DNA from: an uncultured Williamsia sp.
GTDB lineage: Bacteria; Actinomycetota; Actinomycetes; Mycobacteriales; Mycobacteriaceae
Length of the DNA: 64,000 nucleotides
Assembly (NCBI RefSeq): GCF_947494875.1
Contig: NZ_CANLWM010000010.1
Coordinates: 1 to 64,000, forward strand
Direction of reading: 5' to 3'
A program made the position numbers and the translations under genes. The notes beneath the pieces are model-generated. The model had not been told where the DNA came from. It was given only the letters and a program-made list of their open reading frames with translations, and did no database searches. Shown here one piece after another: positions 35,645-45,023 of the stretch (positions within the stretch are counted from its first letter, which is position 1; every line of letters starts with the position of its first letter).

Positions 35645-36322
35645 GTGACGGACGTATTGCTGGCCGAGGACGACGAGGCCATCGCCACCCCGCTGGCGCG
35701 TGCCCTGACCCGTGAGGGCTACGGGTGCGAGATCGTCTCGACGGGTCCCGACGCCCTCGAACGCGCGCGGGATCCCCGCTTCGAGCTGGTGGTCCTCGAC
35801 CTCGGCCTCCCGGAGATGGACGGTCTGGAGGTGTGCCGGCGCATCCGCAGCGTGCGACCGCAGCTCGCCGTCCTGATGCTCACCGCCCGCACCGACGAGG
35901 TCGACTTCGTCGTCGGTCTCGACGCCGGCGCGGACGACTACGTCGGCAAACCGTTCCGTCTCGCCGAACTCCTCGCCCGGGTGCGGGCGCTGCTGCGCCG
36001 CAAACAGGGCGTCGACCTCGTCCTCGAGGCGGGCGACATCCAGCTCGACGCACGCGGTCGTCGGGTACTCGTCTCCGGCAAGGACGCGACCCTGGCCAAC
36101 CGCGAGTTCGACCTGCTGCGGTTCCTGATGGAACGGGGCGGGGAGGTCGTCAGCCGCGAGGAGATCCTCACCGAGGTGTGGGGATCGGCCGACCTGCGCT
36201 CGTCGAAGACCCTCGACATGCACGTGTCGTGGCTGCGCCGCAAGATCGGCGACGACCAGGCGGGCCGGAAGAAGCGCATCGTCACCGTGCGCGGCGTCGG
36301 CTTCCGGTTCGACCCGGACTAG
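35645..36322 (+). CDS. OmpR-family two-component response regulator
   Basis: A 225-residue DNA-binding regulator. The receiver domain has the acidic pair ED (residues 8-9), the phosphoacceptor Asp52 in VVLDLGLPEMDG, the Thr in LTART and Lys in GKPF. The C-terminal winged helix ends RRKIGDD...VTVRGVGFRF. The sensor kinase gene starts nine bases after its stop, so the two form a cognate pair. The signal and target genes cannot be deduced; its position among envelope and purine genes gives no clear hint. Confidence 0.93.
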   Translation: MTDVLLAEDDEAIATPLARALTREGYGCEIVSTGPDALERARDPRFELVVLDLGLPEMDGLEVCRRIRSVRPQLAVLMLTARTDEVDFVVGLDAGADDYVGKPFRLAELLARVRALLRRKQGVDLVLEAGDIQLDARGRRVLVSGKDATLANREFDLLRFLMERGGEVVSREEILTEVWGSADLRSSKTLDMHVSWLRRKIGDDQAGRKKRIVTVRGVGFRFDPD

Positions 36323-36331
36323 GCGGCCGGC

Positions 36332-37666
36332 GTGCGCAGGCGGATCCTGCTGTCGATGCTGGCGATGGTCGTCGGCATCGGCGTGTTGCTGGGGCTGCCG
36401 CTGATGGTGACCGCGTGGTGGTGGATCGACGACAACGCCCACCAGGACCTCGACCAGCGACTCAAACGGGTCTCCTCGGAGCTCATCGACCAGGAGTCCG
36501 GTGACCTGGCCGGTCAGCAACTCCATGTCGCGCCGTTCCGGCTGCTGCTGCCCGCCGACGGCCGCCTCGAGGTCGAGTACCCGTCGGGCGCCGGGACGGT
36601 CCGGACCGCCGTCGGTGACGACATCCGGGGGTCGACGGTGTCGGAGTCGGCGAGCCTCGGCGACGCCGGCACGGTCACCATGCGCATCCCGCTGGAGGAG
36701 GTCCGCGGCGACCAGTGGACGGCGATCGGGGTGGTGGCGCTGATCCTCACCGCCTCCATCGCCGGGGGTATGGCGGTCGCGGCCGTCACGGCGGGCCGCC
36801 TCGCCGACCCGCTCGAGGAGCTCGCCGACCGGGCGTCGCGGATGGCCCAGGGCGATTTCCACACCGCGTGGCGCACGCACGGCATCGTCGAACTCGACCG
36901 ACTCGCGGGCGCGCTGGAGGTCGCCAACCAGGAGATCGCCCTGCGCCTCGAACGCGAGGGCGAGATCGTCGGCGAGGTGTCCCACCAGCTGCGCAGCCGT
37001 CTGACGGCCATCCAGTTGCGGCTCGACGAGTTGTCGCTGCACCCCGACCCGCACGTGGTGGAGGAGGCCGAGGCCGCGCACGCACAGGCCGAACGGCTCA
37101 ACGCCGAACTCGACGAACTCATCGCGGTGTCTCGGGACGCCGGCGTACGTCCGACCGCGCCGATCGACGTCGACGACACGATCGACCCGCTCGTCCACGA
37201 CTTCTCCGACGCCTTCCTGCGCCAGGGCCGTGAGGTGGTCGCGTCCTACGTGGGGGACCGCACCGCCTGGGCGACCCCCAGCCGACTGCGGGAGGCCGTG
37301 TCGGTCCTCGTCGACAACTCGCTGCGGCACGGTGCCGGACGCTGCACGGTCGAGGTGTCCGGACTCGACGGCGCCGACCTGCTGCGTGTGACCGTCCGTG
37401 ACGAGGGCTCCGGCGTCCCCGACGAGCTGGTGCCGAAGATCTTCCGTCGCGGGTGGTCCGGCGGCGGGTCGAGCGGGGTCGGGCTGTCGTTGGCGCGTGC
37501 CCTGGTCGAGGCCGACGGCGGTCGCCTCGAACTGACGACCCGCGCGCCCGCCGCGTTCACGATCGTGGTCCCGACCACGGCGGGCGGACCGATCACCGGG
37601 ACGCCCGGCACCACCCGCGCCGACGGGCAGCCGGTGCTCGCCCGCGCCGTCCGCGAACCGCGCTGA
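36332..37666 (+). CDS. Two-component sensor histidine kinase
   Basis: A 444-residue membrane kinase: helix at about 5-29, an extracytoplasmic sensor of roughly 100 residues, second helix at about 131-153, a HAMP domain, the H-box EVSHQLRSRL (His218), N-box VLVDNSLRHGAG and G-boxes DEGSGVP and GVGLSLA. The C-terminal 40 residues are Thr/Pro/Gly-rich and lie beyond the kinase fold. GTG start at 36332. It should phosphorylate the response regulator encoded just upstream. Confidence 0.93.
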   Translation: MRRRILLSMLAMVVGIGVLLGLPLMVTAWWWIDDNAHQDLDQRLKRVSSELIDQESGDLAGQQLHVAPFRLLLPADGRLEVEYPSGAGTVRTAVGDDIRGSTVSESASLGDAGTVTMRIPLEEVRGDQWTAIGVVALILTASIAGGMAVAAVTAGRLADPLEELADRASRMAQGDFHTAWRTHGIVELDRLAGALEVANQEIALRLEREGEIVGEVSHQLRSRLTAIQLRLDELSLHPDPHVVEEAEAAHAQAERLNAELDELIAVSRDAGVRPTAPIDVDDTIDPLVHDFSDAFLRQGREVVASYVGDRTAWATPSRLREAVSVLVDNSLRHGAGRCTVEVSGLDGADLLRVTVRDEGSGVPDELVPKIFRRGWSGGGSSGVGLSLARALVEADGGRLELTTRAPAAFTIVVPTTAGGPITGTPGTTRADGQPVLARAVREPR

Positions 37667-37678
37667 GCGCGACCGACG

Positions 37679-38242
37679 TCAGGGGGTGGGGTCGGGTTCG
37701 GCGTCCGCGTGGAGGGTGACCTGGCCGGTCGCGAGAGCTTCGATCTCGGCGTCCTCGTCCCCCTGGGTCTCCGGGAACGCGAACTTGCGCAGGGCCCAGA
37801 ACCGGAACGCCATCTGCAGGATGTTGCCGATGATGTAGCCGAGGACGAAGTCGACGATGACGAGTTCGGCGACCGGCAGGTGCGACCGCATGTCGAACAC
37901 GTTGTTGGCGAACCACAGCGGTGCGGCCTGCAGCACGACGCCGATGCCGCTGATCACGAAGAACAGCAGTGCCTCGTGGTGCGTCTCGCGCCCCCCGCGG
38001 TTCTTGAAGGCCCACTCGCGGTTGAGGAAATAGCTGAGGATCGTGGCCAGGGTCCCCGAGATCACCTTCGCGATGACGGGCTTCTGCTCCAGCACGGACA
38101 GGCTGAGGCCGTAGAAGATGGCCATGTCGAACACCATGGTGGTGCCGCCGACCAGCGCGAACTTGATCAGTTCGTGGTGGCGGAGAGCCAGGCGCCGGAT
38201 GGGGCCCGGGGTGCGGGCGAGGAGCCCGTCGATGTACGACAC
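37679..38242 (-). CDS. GtrA-family membrane protein (Rv3277 type)
   Basis: A 187-residue protein with four membrane helices and the GtrA hallmark FALVGGTTMVFDMAIFYGL, then the second hallmark SYFLNREWAFK. GtrA proteins are thought to move polyprenyl-linked sugars across the membrane or assist cell-wall glycosylation. GTG at 38242. It is convergent with the sensor kinase gene (12 bp apart) and divergent from purK, as the conserved order predicts. It might supply sugar donors to the envelope, but a link to the island is not shown. Confidence 0.9.
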   Translation of the reverse strand: MSYIDGLLARTPGPIRRLALRHHELIKFALVGGTTMVFDMAIFYGLSLSVLEQKPVIAKVISGTLATILSYFLNREWAFKNRGGRETHHEALLFFVISGIGVVLQAAPLWFANNVFDMRSHLPVAELVIVDFVLGYIIGNILQMAFRFWALRKFAFPETQGDEDAEIEALATGQVTLHADAEPDPTP

Positions 38243-38344
38243 AAGGATCGAGTGTACGAAACCGAACCGCGCTCGTGAATTCGCTGCGCCGCCGGCACGC
38301 CCGCGACGCAGGTCGCACCGCGTGTCATGACACGATGGTCAGCC

Positions 38345-39592
38345 GTGAGTGAAGGCAATCCGGTGGGTCTCCCGACGGTCGCGATGGTCGGCGGCGGGCA
38401 GCTGGCCCGCATGACGCATCAGGCCGCGATCGCGCTCGGTCAGACGCTGCGTGTGCTCGCGGCGTCGCCCGACGACCCGGCCGCCGCGGTGTCGGCGGAC
38501 GTGGTGATCGGATCCCACGACAGCCTCGACGACCTGCGTCGCGCGGCGCAAGGTGCCGTCGCCCTCACCTTCGACCACGAGGGCGTCCCCCCCGAACACC
38601 TGCATGCCCTCGTCGCCGAGGGCGTGTCGGTCCTGCCGCCCCCGACCGCGCTGATCCACGCGCAGGACAAGCTCGTCATGCGTCGCCGGCTCTCGGGACT
38701 CGGGTTGCCGGTCCCGCGGTTCGTCGACCTGTCCGGCGCCGACGATCCCGGCGAGGTCCTCGTCGGGTTCGTCGAGTCGTGTGCCGACGGGGTGGTGATC
38801 AAGGCGATCCGCGGCGGGTACGACGGCCGCGGCGTCTGGCTGCCGGACTCGCTGGACGAGGCCCTCGACGTCCTCGCCGACGCGACCGCGTCGGGCACGC
38901 CGGTGATGGCCGAGGAGCGGGTGGCGTGGCGCCGGGAACTGTCGGCGATGGTGGCGCGGTCGGCCTACGGCCAGGGCGCGACGTGGCCCGTGGTCGAGAC
39001 CGTGCAGCGAGACGGTCAGTGCGCCGTGGCGATCGCTCCCGCGCCCGGGCTCTCCGACGAGCGCGCCGAGGAGGCCGAGCACATCGCGCTGCAGATCGCG
39101 CAGACGCTGGGGGTGGTCGGCGTGATGGCCGTCGAGATGTTCGAGACCGACGACGGTGCGCTGAGCATCAACGAGCTCGCGATGCGTCCGCACAACAGCG
39201 GCCACTGGACGATGGACGGGGCCGTCACCAGCCAGTTCGAGCAGCACCTGCGTGCCGTGCTCGACTACCCGCTCGGCGCGACCCGGGCGCTCGCGCCGGT
39301 GACGGTCATGGCCAACGTCCTCGGCGCGACCGAGACCCCCGCGATGTCGATGGACGAGCGCGTCCACCACCTGATGGCCCGCATGCCCGACGCGCACATC
39401 CACCTCTACGCCAAGGGGGAGCGCCCGGCCCGCAAGATCGGTCACGTGAACGTCGTCGGCGGGCCCGACGACGACGCCGCGACCGTCCGCGAGCGGGCCG
39501 AGCGCGCAGCGACCTGGCTGTCCACCGGCATCTGGACCGACGGCTGGGACCCGCACGCGGCGACCGACGTCCCCGAACCCGCCCGGACCTGA
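38345..39592 (+). CDS. purK: 5-(carboxyamino)imidazole ribonucleotide synthase PurK
   Basis: It makes N5-CAIR from AIR, ATP and bicarbonate in purine synthesis. A 415-residue ATP-grasp enzyme: VGGGQLARM near the N-terminus, [14 protein letters not shown] as the ATP-grasp loop, [27 protein letters not shown] as the metal/ATP site. GTG at 38345 gives the usual short start; a longer frame from 38327 adds six residues. PurE follows after 26 bp, so the two steps are encoded together. Confidence 0.95.
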   Translation: MSEGNPVGLPTVAMVGGGQLARMTHQAAIALGQTLRVLAASPDDPAAAVSADVVIGSHDSLDDLRRAAQGAVALTFDHEGVPPEHLHALVAEGVSVLPPPTALIHAQDKLVMRRRLSGLGLPVPRFVDLSGADDPGEVLVGFVESCADGVVIKAIRGGYDGRGVWLPDSLDEALDVLADATASGTPVMAEERVAWRRELSAMVARSAYGQGATWPVVETVQRDGQCAVAIAPAPGLSDERAEEAEHIALQIAQTLGVVGVMAVEMFETDDGALSINELAMRPHNSGHWTMDGAVTSQFEQHLRAVLDYPLGATRALAPVTVMANVLGATETPAMSMDERVHHLMARMPDAHIHLYAKGERPARKIGHVNVVGGPDDDAATVRERAERAATWLSTGIWTDGWDPHAATDVPEPART

Positions 39593-39618
39593 CCCGACCC
39601 GCCGACCGAGAGACACCG

Positions 39619-40164
39619 ATGACCTCCTCCGATCGACCGTCCGACCCCATCGGCACCAGCGCGAGCGGCCCCCGCGTCGGGCTGATCATGGGCAGCGACT
39701 CCGACTGGCCGACGATGGAACCCGCCGCCGTCGCACTGGCCGAGTTCGACGTGCCGTTCGAGGTCGGCGTCGTCTCCGCGCACCGCACCCCGCGCAAGAT
39801 GCTCGACTACGCCTCCGGTGCCGCCGACCGGGGCATCTCGGTGATCATCGCCGGCGCCGGGGGAGCGGCCCACCTCCCCGGCATGGTCGCCTCGGCCACG
39901 GTGCTGCCGGTGATCGGTGTGCCGGTTCCGCTCAAGCACCTCGACGGGCTCGACTCCCTACTGTCGATCGTGCAGATGCCGGCGGGCATACCGGTCGCGA
40001 CGGTCTCCGTGGGCGGCGCACGCAACGCCGGCCTCCTCGCGGTGCGGATCCTCGGCACCGGCGACGACGTGCTGCGCGCGCGACTCGCCGCGTTCGCGCG
40101 CGACCTCGAGGCCATGGTCGAGGAGAAGGACGCGGCCCTGCGCCGCACCCTCCTCGGCGACTGA
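39619..40164 (+). CDS. purE: N5-CAIR mutase PurE
   Basis: It converts N5-CAIR to CAIR, the step after PurK. 181 residues with the class I motifs [21 protein letters not shown] (catalytic His) and [11 protein letters not shown]. The N-terminal 20 residues are extra, Ser/Asp/Pro-rich. ATG at 39619 with GAGAG upstream. Its stop lies six bases before the 26-bp tandem repeat array. Confidence 0.96.
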   Translation: MTSSDRPSDPIGTSASGPRVGLIMGSDSDWPTMEPAAVALAEFDVPFEVGVVSAHRTPRKMLDYASGAADRGISVIIAGAGGAAHLPGMVASATVLPVIGVPVPLKHLDGLDSLLSIVQMPAGIPVATVSVGGARNAGLLAVRILGTGDDVLRARLAAFARDLEAMVEEKDAALRRTLLGD

Positions 40165-40169
40165 CCGGC

Positions 40170-40289
40170 CTCAGGCGTCGGTGACCCTGCGACGGCTCAC
40201 GCGTCGGTGACCCCCCGACAGCTCACGCGTCGGTGACCCCCCGACAGCTCACGCGTCGGTGACCCTGCGACAGCTCACGCGTCGGTGAG
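40170..40289. repeat. 26-bp tandem repeat, about 4.6 copies (VNTR-like)
   Basis: Copies start at 40170, 40196, 40222 and 40248, with a 16-bp partial copy at 40274. The two middle copies are identical; the outer ones differ by one to four bases. Each unit contains GCGTCGGTGACC. The partial copy at the right is the 3' end of the dienelactone hydrolase gene, including its TGA (40277-40275), so the array looks like repeated duplication of that gene's end into the space between two convergent genes. Position and unit size resemble the VNTR loci used for strain typing in mycobacteria. Confidence 0.95.
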
Positions 40290-41096
40290 CAACCGGCGGC
40301 GGAAGAGGTCCAACACCTCGTCGAGCGCGGCGCGGGTGGGCTCGCCCGGTGCGTCGACCAGGTGCTCGGTGAGCACCGAGTGCGGCGGCATCGGGCTGTC
40401 GGGTCGTGCCGACGAGTCGGGCAGTTCGATGGCGGTGAAGGCGTCGCCCAGCTGCTCACGCAACCACCGGAACCGCTGCGGCGGTGAGAGCTTGTCGCCT
40501 TCGAAGCGCAACCCCAGCACCGTGAGATCCCCTGCAGCGCAGCGGGTCCGCACCGCAGCGAGCTCGTCGGGCGCGATGTCGATGCCCTCCTTCGCCTTCC
40601 GGCCGAGTCCGAACGGCAGGGACGGTTGCGAGAGGACCGGCGCGATCAGGCGGTCGTCGGCGGCCATCGCGAGCGCGAACCCGCCGGTGAAGCACATCCC
40701 CACCGCGCCCACGCCCGGGCCGCCGCACCGCTCGTGCTCGTCCTTCGCCAGCGCGCGCAGCCACGTCGTGACGGGGGAGGACTTCCCGGTCGCGAGGACC
40801 GTGAACTCCCGGCTGATGCAGGCCGGCACGATCGCGCGGGCCATCGTCGCCAGCGGACCGACGACCGGGGGCCCGGCGAAGGGGTCCTTGCCGTCCACGC
40901 CGAAGAGGTGCGGCATGACGGCGGTGCACCCGATCGAGGCGACGGTGCGGGCGAAGTCGGCCACGCGCGGGGTGATACCGGGGATCTCCGACATGACGAC
41001 CACGGCGGGCCCCGTCCCCAGGCGGTACACGGGTGCACTGCGGCCGTGGGCGGAGAACTCGGTGCGTTCGAAGTCTGCGAGGTTGTCGTCGGTCAC
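40275..41096 (-). CDS. Dienelactone hydrolase-family protein
   Basis: A 273-residue alpha/beta hydrolase. The Cys nucleophile is Cys135 in GAVGMCFTGGFAL; EIPG near residue 37 matches the substrate-side Glu of the family, and the likely catalytic His is in VLTEHLVD near the C-terminus. Such enzymes open lactones in aromatic catabolism, but many actinobacterial members have unknown substrates. GTG at 41096. Its last codons lie in the tandem repeat array, so changes in copy number could alter its 3' untranslated region but not its sequence. Confidence 0.88.
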   Translation of the reverse strand: MTDDNLADFERTEFSAHGRSAPVYRLGTGPAVVVMSEIPGITPRVADFARTVASIGCTAVMPHLFGVDGKDPFAGPPVVGPLATMARAIVPACISREFTVLATGKSSPVTTWLRALAKDEHERCGGPGVGAVGMCFTGGFALAMAADDRLIAPVLSQPSLPFGLGRKAKEGIDIAPDELAAVRTRCAAGDLTVLGLRFEGDKLSPPQRFRWLREQLGDAFTAIELPDSSARPDSPMPPHSVLTEHLVDAPGEPTRAALDEVLDLFRRRLLTDA

Positions 41097-41258
41097 GCCG
41101 ATCAGCGTGCCACCCGCGTGACCTGCGCCACCACTGACATCCCTCGGTTACCCGTCAGTAACCGAAGGCGGGCGCCGGGGTTAGCATCGAGGGGACGGCC
41201 GACCCCCCGGTGCATCCCGCCGGACATCCCACCGCACGGCCGATGAGGAGTGAGTGCA

Positions 41259-42416
41259 ATGTCGGGCAACCCGGATTTCGATGTCTTCGCCCTCCCCGAG
41301 GAGCACGACGCGCTGCGTGAGGCCATCCGTGCGCTGTCGGAGAAGGAGATCGAGCCGTACGCGGCGGAGGTCGACGAGAAGTCGCGCTTCCCGCAGGAGG
41401 CACTCGACGCCCTCAACGCGTCGGGTTTCAACGCGATCCACGTCCCCGAGGACTTCGGCGGCCAGGGCGCGGACTCGGTCGCGGCGTGCATCGTGATCGA
41501 GGAGGTCGCGCGCGTCGACGCGTCGGCGTCGCTGATCCCCGCGGTGAACAAGCTGGGCACGATGGGACTGATCCTGTCCGGTGACGCCGACCTGAAGAAG
41601 AAGGTGCTCCCGGAGATCGCCGACGGTGCGCTGGCGTCCTACGGCCTGTCCGAGCGCGAGGCGGGATCGGACGCCGCGTCGATGCGGACGCGGGCGAAGA
41701 AGACGTCGGAGGGCTGGGTCCTCAACGGCGGCAAGGCGTGGATCACCAACGGCGGCAAGTCGACCTGGTACACGGTCATGGCCGTCACCGACCCCGACAA
41801 GGGCGCCAACGGGATCTCGGCGTTCATGGTGCACAAGGACGACCCCGGCTTCTCGGTCGGTGCCCTGGAGCGCAAGCTCGGGATCAAGGGTTCGCCGACC
41901 GCGGAGCTGCACTTCGAGAACTGCGAGATCCCGGGTGACCGGATCGTCGGCGAGGAGGGCACCGGTTTCAAGACCGCGCTGCAGACCCTCGACCACACCC
42001 GCCCGACCATCGGCGCGCAGGCCGTCGGGATCGCGCAGGGCGCGCTGGACAAGACGATCGAGTACGTCAAGGACCGCAAGCAGTTCGGCAAGTCGATCAG
42101 CCAGTTCCAGGGCGTGGAGTTCATGATCGCCGACATGGCGATGAACATCGAGGCCGCCCGGCTCATGGTGTACAGCTCGGCCGCCCGCGCCGAGCGCGGT
42201 GAGAAGAACCTCGGGTTCATCTCCTCGGCGTCGAAGTGCTTCGCCTCGGACGTGGCGATGAAGGTCACGACCGACGCGGTCCAGCTGTTCGGCGGCGCGG
42301 GCTACACCCGCGACTTCCCCGTCGAGCGCATGATGCGCGACGCGAAGATCACGCAGATCTACGAGGGCACCAACCAGATCCAGCGCGTCGTCATGTCGCG
42401 CGCTCTCCTGCGCTGA
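41259..42416 (+). CDS. fadE25: Acyl-CoA dehydrogenase FadE25
   Basis: A 385-residue FAD-dependent acyl-CoA dehydrogenase for the first oxidation step of beta-oxidation. It has the flavin-binding SYGLSEREAGSDA and W-I-T-N segments, DRKQFGKSISQFQ, and the catalytic base Glu369 in IYEGTNQIQR. ATG at 41259 has GAGGAG nine bases upstream; a GTG at 41250 lacks one. It corresponds to Rv3274c, the last gene of the conserved block. Confidence 0.94.
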   Translation: MSGNPDFDVFALPEEHDALREAIRALSEKEIEPYAAEVDEKSRFPQEALDALNASGFNAIHVPEDFGGQGADSVAACIVIEEVARVDASASLIPAVNKLGTMGLILSGDADLKKKVLPEIADGALASYGLSEREAGSDAASMRTRAKKTSEGWVLNGGKAWITNGGKSTWYTVMAVTDPDKGANGISAFMVHKDDPGFSVGALERKLGIKGSPTAELHFENCEIPGDRIVGEEGTGFKTALQTLDHTRPTIGAQAVGIAQGALDKTIEYVKDRKQFGKSISQFQGVEFMIADMAMNIEAARLMVYSSAARAERGEKNLGFISSASKCFASDVAMKVTTDAVQLFGGAGYTRDFPVERMMRDAKITQIYEGTNQIQRVVMSRALLR

Positions 42417-42530
42417 GATCGTCACCCACCACCGACGTGGGTCGTGCCTCTCGGCGCTCGTGATACAACTGCGGAAACGTCGTTCTCGTTCCTGAGAGCG
42501 ACATGCACGCAGGCGAGAGGGAGCGCGGCG

Positions 42531-43334
42531 ATGGACATGGGGCTCGACGGCGCGCGTGCGCTCGTCACCGGCGGGTCGAAGGGGATGGGGCTCGCCACGG
42601 CGACCGCACTCGGGGCGGAGGGCGCGTCGGTCGCGATCATGGCGCGCGGCCGTGAGGCCCTCGACGACGCTGCCGAGACCATCCGGCGCGCCGGGGCACC
42701 CGAGGTCCTGCCGATCAGCGTCGACATGGCCGACGGTGCGTCCATCGCGGCGGGCGTCGAGACCTTGCGCGGCCACTGGGACGACCTGAACGTGCTGGTC
42801 CACACCGTCGGTCCCGGACACGGATCCTTCGACGACCTCGACGACGACGCATGGCACGACGCGTTCGACCTCGGGACCCTCGCCGCGGTGCGCGTGGTCC
42901 GCGGTGTCCTCCCGGCGCTGCGCTCCGCGCCGTGGGCCCGGGTGGTCACCCTCGCCGCGCACTCGATACAGCGACAGAGCGCGAGCCTCGTGGCCTACAC
43001 CGCGTCGAAGGCCGCGCTGGCGAGCGTGACGAAGAACCTGGCGAAGACCCTGGGGGCCGACGGGATCCTGGTCAACTGCATCTGCCCCGGGACGATCGTG
43101 AGCGCCAGCTTCACCGAGATCCTGCGGGACACCCTCGCGGCCGACGGGCTCGACTCGAGCGATCCGCACGACGTGATGCGTTGGGTGGCGACCACGTTCG
43201 GCCATCCGTGCGACCTGGGTCGGGCCGGCACGCCCGAGGAGATCGCCTCGGCCGCCGTGTATCTCGCGTCGCGGGCCAACGGCTACGTGACCGGTGCGAC
43301 CCTCAACGTCGACGGCGGGTCCGACTTCGTCTGA
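42531..43334 (+). CDS. Short-chain dehydrogenase/reductase
   Basis: A 267-residue SDR with the nucleotide-binding TGGSKGMG, the VHTVGPG segment in place of NNAG, and a YTASK active site (Tyr about 162, Lys about 166). The C-terminus GATLNVDGGSDFV is typical of the classical FabG-like group. ATG at 42531 with a GAGAGGGAG ribosome binding site. It faces the CitE-like gene, ending four bases from it. Substrate unknown; the missing Asn of NNAG could alter activity. Confidence 0.88.
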   Translation: MDMGLDGARALVTGGSKGMGLATATALGAEGASVAIMARGREALDDAAETIRRAGAPEVLPISVDMADGASIAAGVETLRGHWDDLNVLVHTVGPGHGSFDDLDDDAWHDAFDLGTLAAVRVVRGVLPALRSAPWARVVTLAAHSIQRQSASLVAYTASKAALASVTKNLAKTLGADGILVNCICPGTIVSASFTEILRDTLAADGLDSSDPHDVMRWVATTFGHPCDLGRAGTPEEIASAAVYLASRANGYVTGATLNVDGGSDFV

Positions 43335-43338
43335 CGCC

Positions 43339-44157
43339 TCACCCGTCGGCGGCGGCGAGGATGTGGCGGGCCCGGGCGAGCACCGGGGGGTCCACCATCG
43401 CCCCGCCGACGGCCGCCGCCCCGGCGGAGTCGTCGACCGACGCCAGCACCTCACGTGCCCACGCGACCTGTTCGGCGCTCGGCGCCCACGCCGCATGCAC
43501 CGTGTCCACCTGTGCGGGATGGATGCACAGCTTGCCCGCGAACCCGAGTCGGCGGGCGTGGTCGACGTCGGAGCGCAGACGCTCGACGTCGCGCAGGGAC
43601 GTCGTGACGCCGTCGACCGGGGGAGCGGAACCCGCCGCCGCGGCGGCGAGCACGAGCGACGACCGGACGACGAGCAGCGCCTCCCGGTCGTCGGGGTCGA
43701 CGCCGAGCTCGACGCACAGGTCGAGGTGACCGAGCGCGATCCGCACCACTCCCGGGACCGCTGCGATGGCGCGTGCCTCGGCGACACCCGCGGCGGTCTC
43801 GACGAGCGCGATGACCGGTGTCCGGGCCGCGAGTCCCGCGACGACGCCGGGGTCGGACGCCTTGGGCATCATGACGACGGCACCGAGGTCGGCGAGCGCG
43901 GCGACGTCGTCGGTCCACTGGCCGGTCGTCGGGGCGTTGACGCGTACGGCGGCGGCGTTCCCCGCGCGCAGCCAGTCGACACAGGCCGCCCGGGCCGCGA
44001 CCTTGTCCGACTCCGCGACCGCGTCCTCGAGGTCGAGGACCACCAGGTCCGCGCCCGCGGCCGACGCCTTCGCGAACCGGTCGGGGCGGGATCCGGGCAC
44101 GAAGAGCATCGTGCGCGCGGTCTGGGCCGCACGCACCGTCGCGTCGACTGCGGTCAT
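43339..44157 (-). CDS. CitE/HpcH-family acyl-CoA lyase
   Basis: A 272-residue TIM-barrel lyase of the citrate lyase beta/malyl-CoA/citramalyl-CoA lyase family, which cleaves 3-hydroxyacyl-CoA dicarboxylates. It has MLFVPGSRPDRFAKA near the N-terminus, VLDLEDAV, ALVETAAGV with the metal-binding Glu, and GKLCIHPAQV. The start overlaps the preceding hydratase gene by 4 nt. With the neighbouring mesaconyl-CoA-transferase-like and hydratase-like genes, (S)-citramalyl-CoA cleavage to acetyl-CoA and pyruvate is the most economical proposal. Malyl-CoA-type substrates are possible. Confidence 0.88.
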   Translation of the reverse strand: MTAVDATVRAAQTARTMLFVPGSRPDRFAKASAAGADLVVLDLEDAVAESDKVAARAACVDWLRAGNAAAVRVNAPTTGQWTDDVAALADLGAVVMMPKASDPGVVAGLAARTPVIALVETAAGVAEARAIAAVPGVVRIALGHLDLCVELGVDPDDREALLVVRSSLVLAAAAAGSAPPVDGVTTSLRDVERLRSDVDHARRLGFAGKLCIHPAQVDTVHAAWAPSAEQVAWAREVLASVDDSAGAAAVGGAMVDPPVLARARHILAAADG

Positions 44158-45023
44158 GCGCGTTCGGCGTCCGCGGAGGCCACGACGTCGCCGGTCACGA
44201 CGGCCACCCGCGCGGACTCGTCGGACCCGGTGTGCTCCACCAGGAACGGATCGCCGACGAAGACCGGCGAGCGGAGTGTGAAGGCGAACCGGCGGACGCC
44301 GGCCGCGCCCCAGCGGACGGTGACCTGGTCGGCCATGAGCGTCGCGAGCAGGGGGCCGTGCACCACCAACCGGGGGTAGCCCTCCACGGACGTCGCGTAG
44401 TCCTGGTCGTAGTGGATGCGGTGGGCGTTCGCGGTCAGCGCGCTGAACCGGAAGAGGACGACGGGCGACATCGACCGTCGGACGGATGTCGCTCCGGCGG
44501 TGGGTTCGGGCTCCACCGGCGTGACCACCGGCGGGCGAGGACGCGCCGAATCGTCGCTGCGATAGACGATCTGCTGGTCCTCGGTACGACACAGTCGCCC
44601 GCCCTGGCTGTAGTCGGTGCGCATCGTCACGAAGAGCATCTCCCCGCTGCGACCGGTCTTCGGGGTCACCGACAGGACCGAGGTCCTCGCCACCGTCTCG
44701 ACGTCCACCCGCAGAGGGGCCTGCGCCATCACCGTCGATCCGGCGAACATCCTGCGCCGGTGCGGGATCGGCGGGAAGAAGTGCCCGTCCGCCGGGTGGC
44801 CGTCCTCGCCGAGGTCGGCGGTCGGGAGCCAGTCGTGGAAGGAGGTCCAATGGGCCAGGATCGGGGCGTGGGTGCCCGCGTGGTGGTCCTCGTCGAGACC
44901 CAACGTGCGTGCCAGGGCCACGAGATCTCGCCGTCGGACCACGTCGACCTGTTCGACGGGTTCCGGTGACCACTTCTCGACGTGGCGGGCGAGGGACCCG
45001 ATCCCGTCGGCGCCGTCGCTCAT
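44154..45023 (-). CDS. HTD2/MaoC-type hydratase, mesaconyl-C4-CoA hydratase-like
   Basis: A 289-residue double hot-dog protein. The N-terminal FAS1-like half has PPIPHRRRMFAG; the C-terminal half has ALTANAHRIHYDQDYATSVEGYPRLVVHG, carrying the hydratase His/Asp set. This architecture is that of mesaconyl-C4-CoA hydratase (Meh) of the 3-hydroxypropionate bicycle and of itaconyl-CoA hydratase-type proteins. Its neighbours are a Mct-like transferase and a CitE-like lyase, both coupled by 4-nt overlaps, which fits hydration of mesaconyl-C4-CoA to citramalyl-CoA. The exact substrate is inferred. Confidence 0.82.
   Translation of the reverse strand: MSDGADGIGSLARHVEKWSPEPVEQVDVVRRRDLVALARTLGLDEDHHAGTHAPILAHWTSFHDWLPTADLGEDGHPADGHFFPPIPHRRRMFAGSTVMAQAPLRVDVETVARTSVLSVTPKTGRSGEMLFVTMRTDYSQGGRLCRTEDQQIVYRSDDSARPRPPVVTPVEPEPTAGATSVRRSMSPVVLFRFSALTANAHRIHYDQDYATSVEGYPRLVVHGPLLATLMADQVTVRWGAAGVRRFAFTLRSPVFVGDPFLVEHTGSDESARVAVVTGDVVASADAERA

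Noticed and set aside
40170-40289. CRISPR array
   Set aside because: The 26-bp units are head-to-tail without unique spacers, and there are no cas genes nearby.
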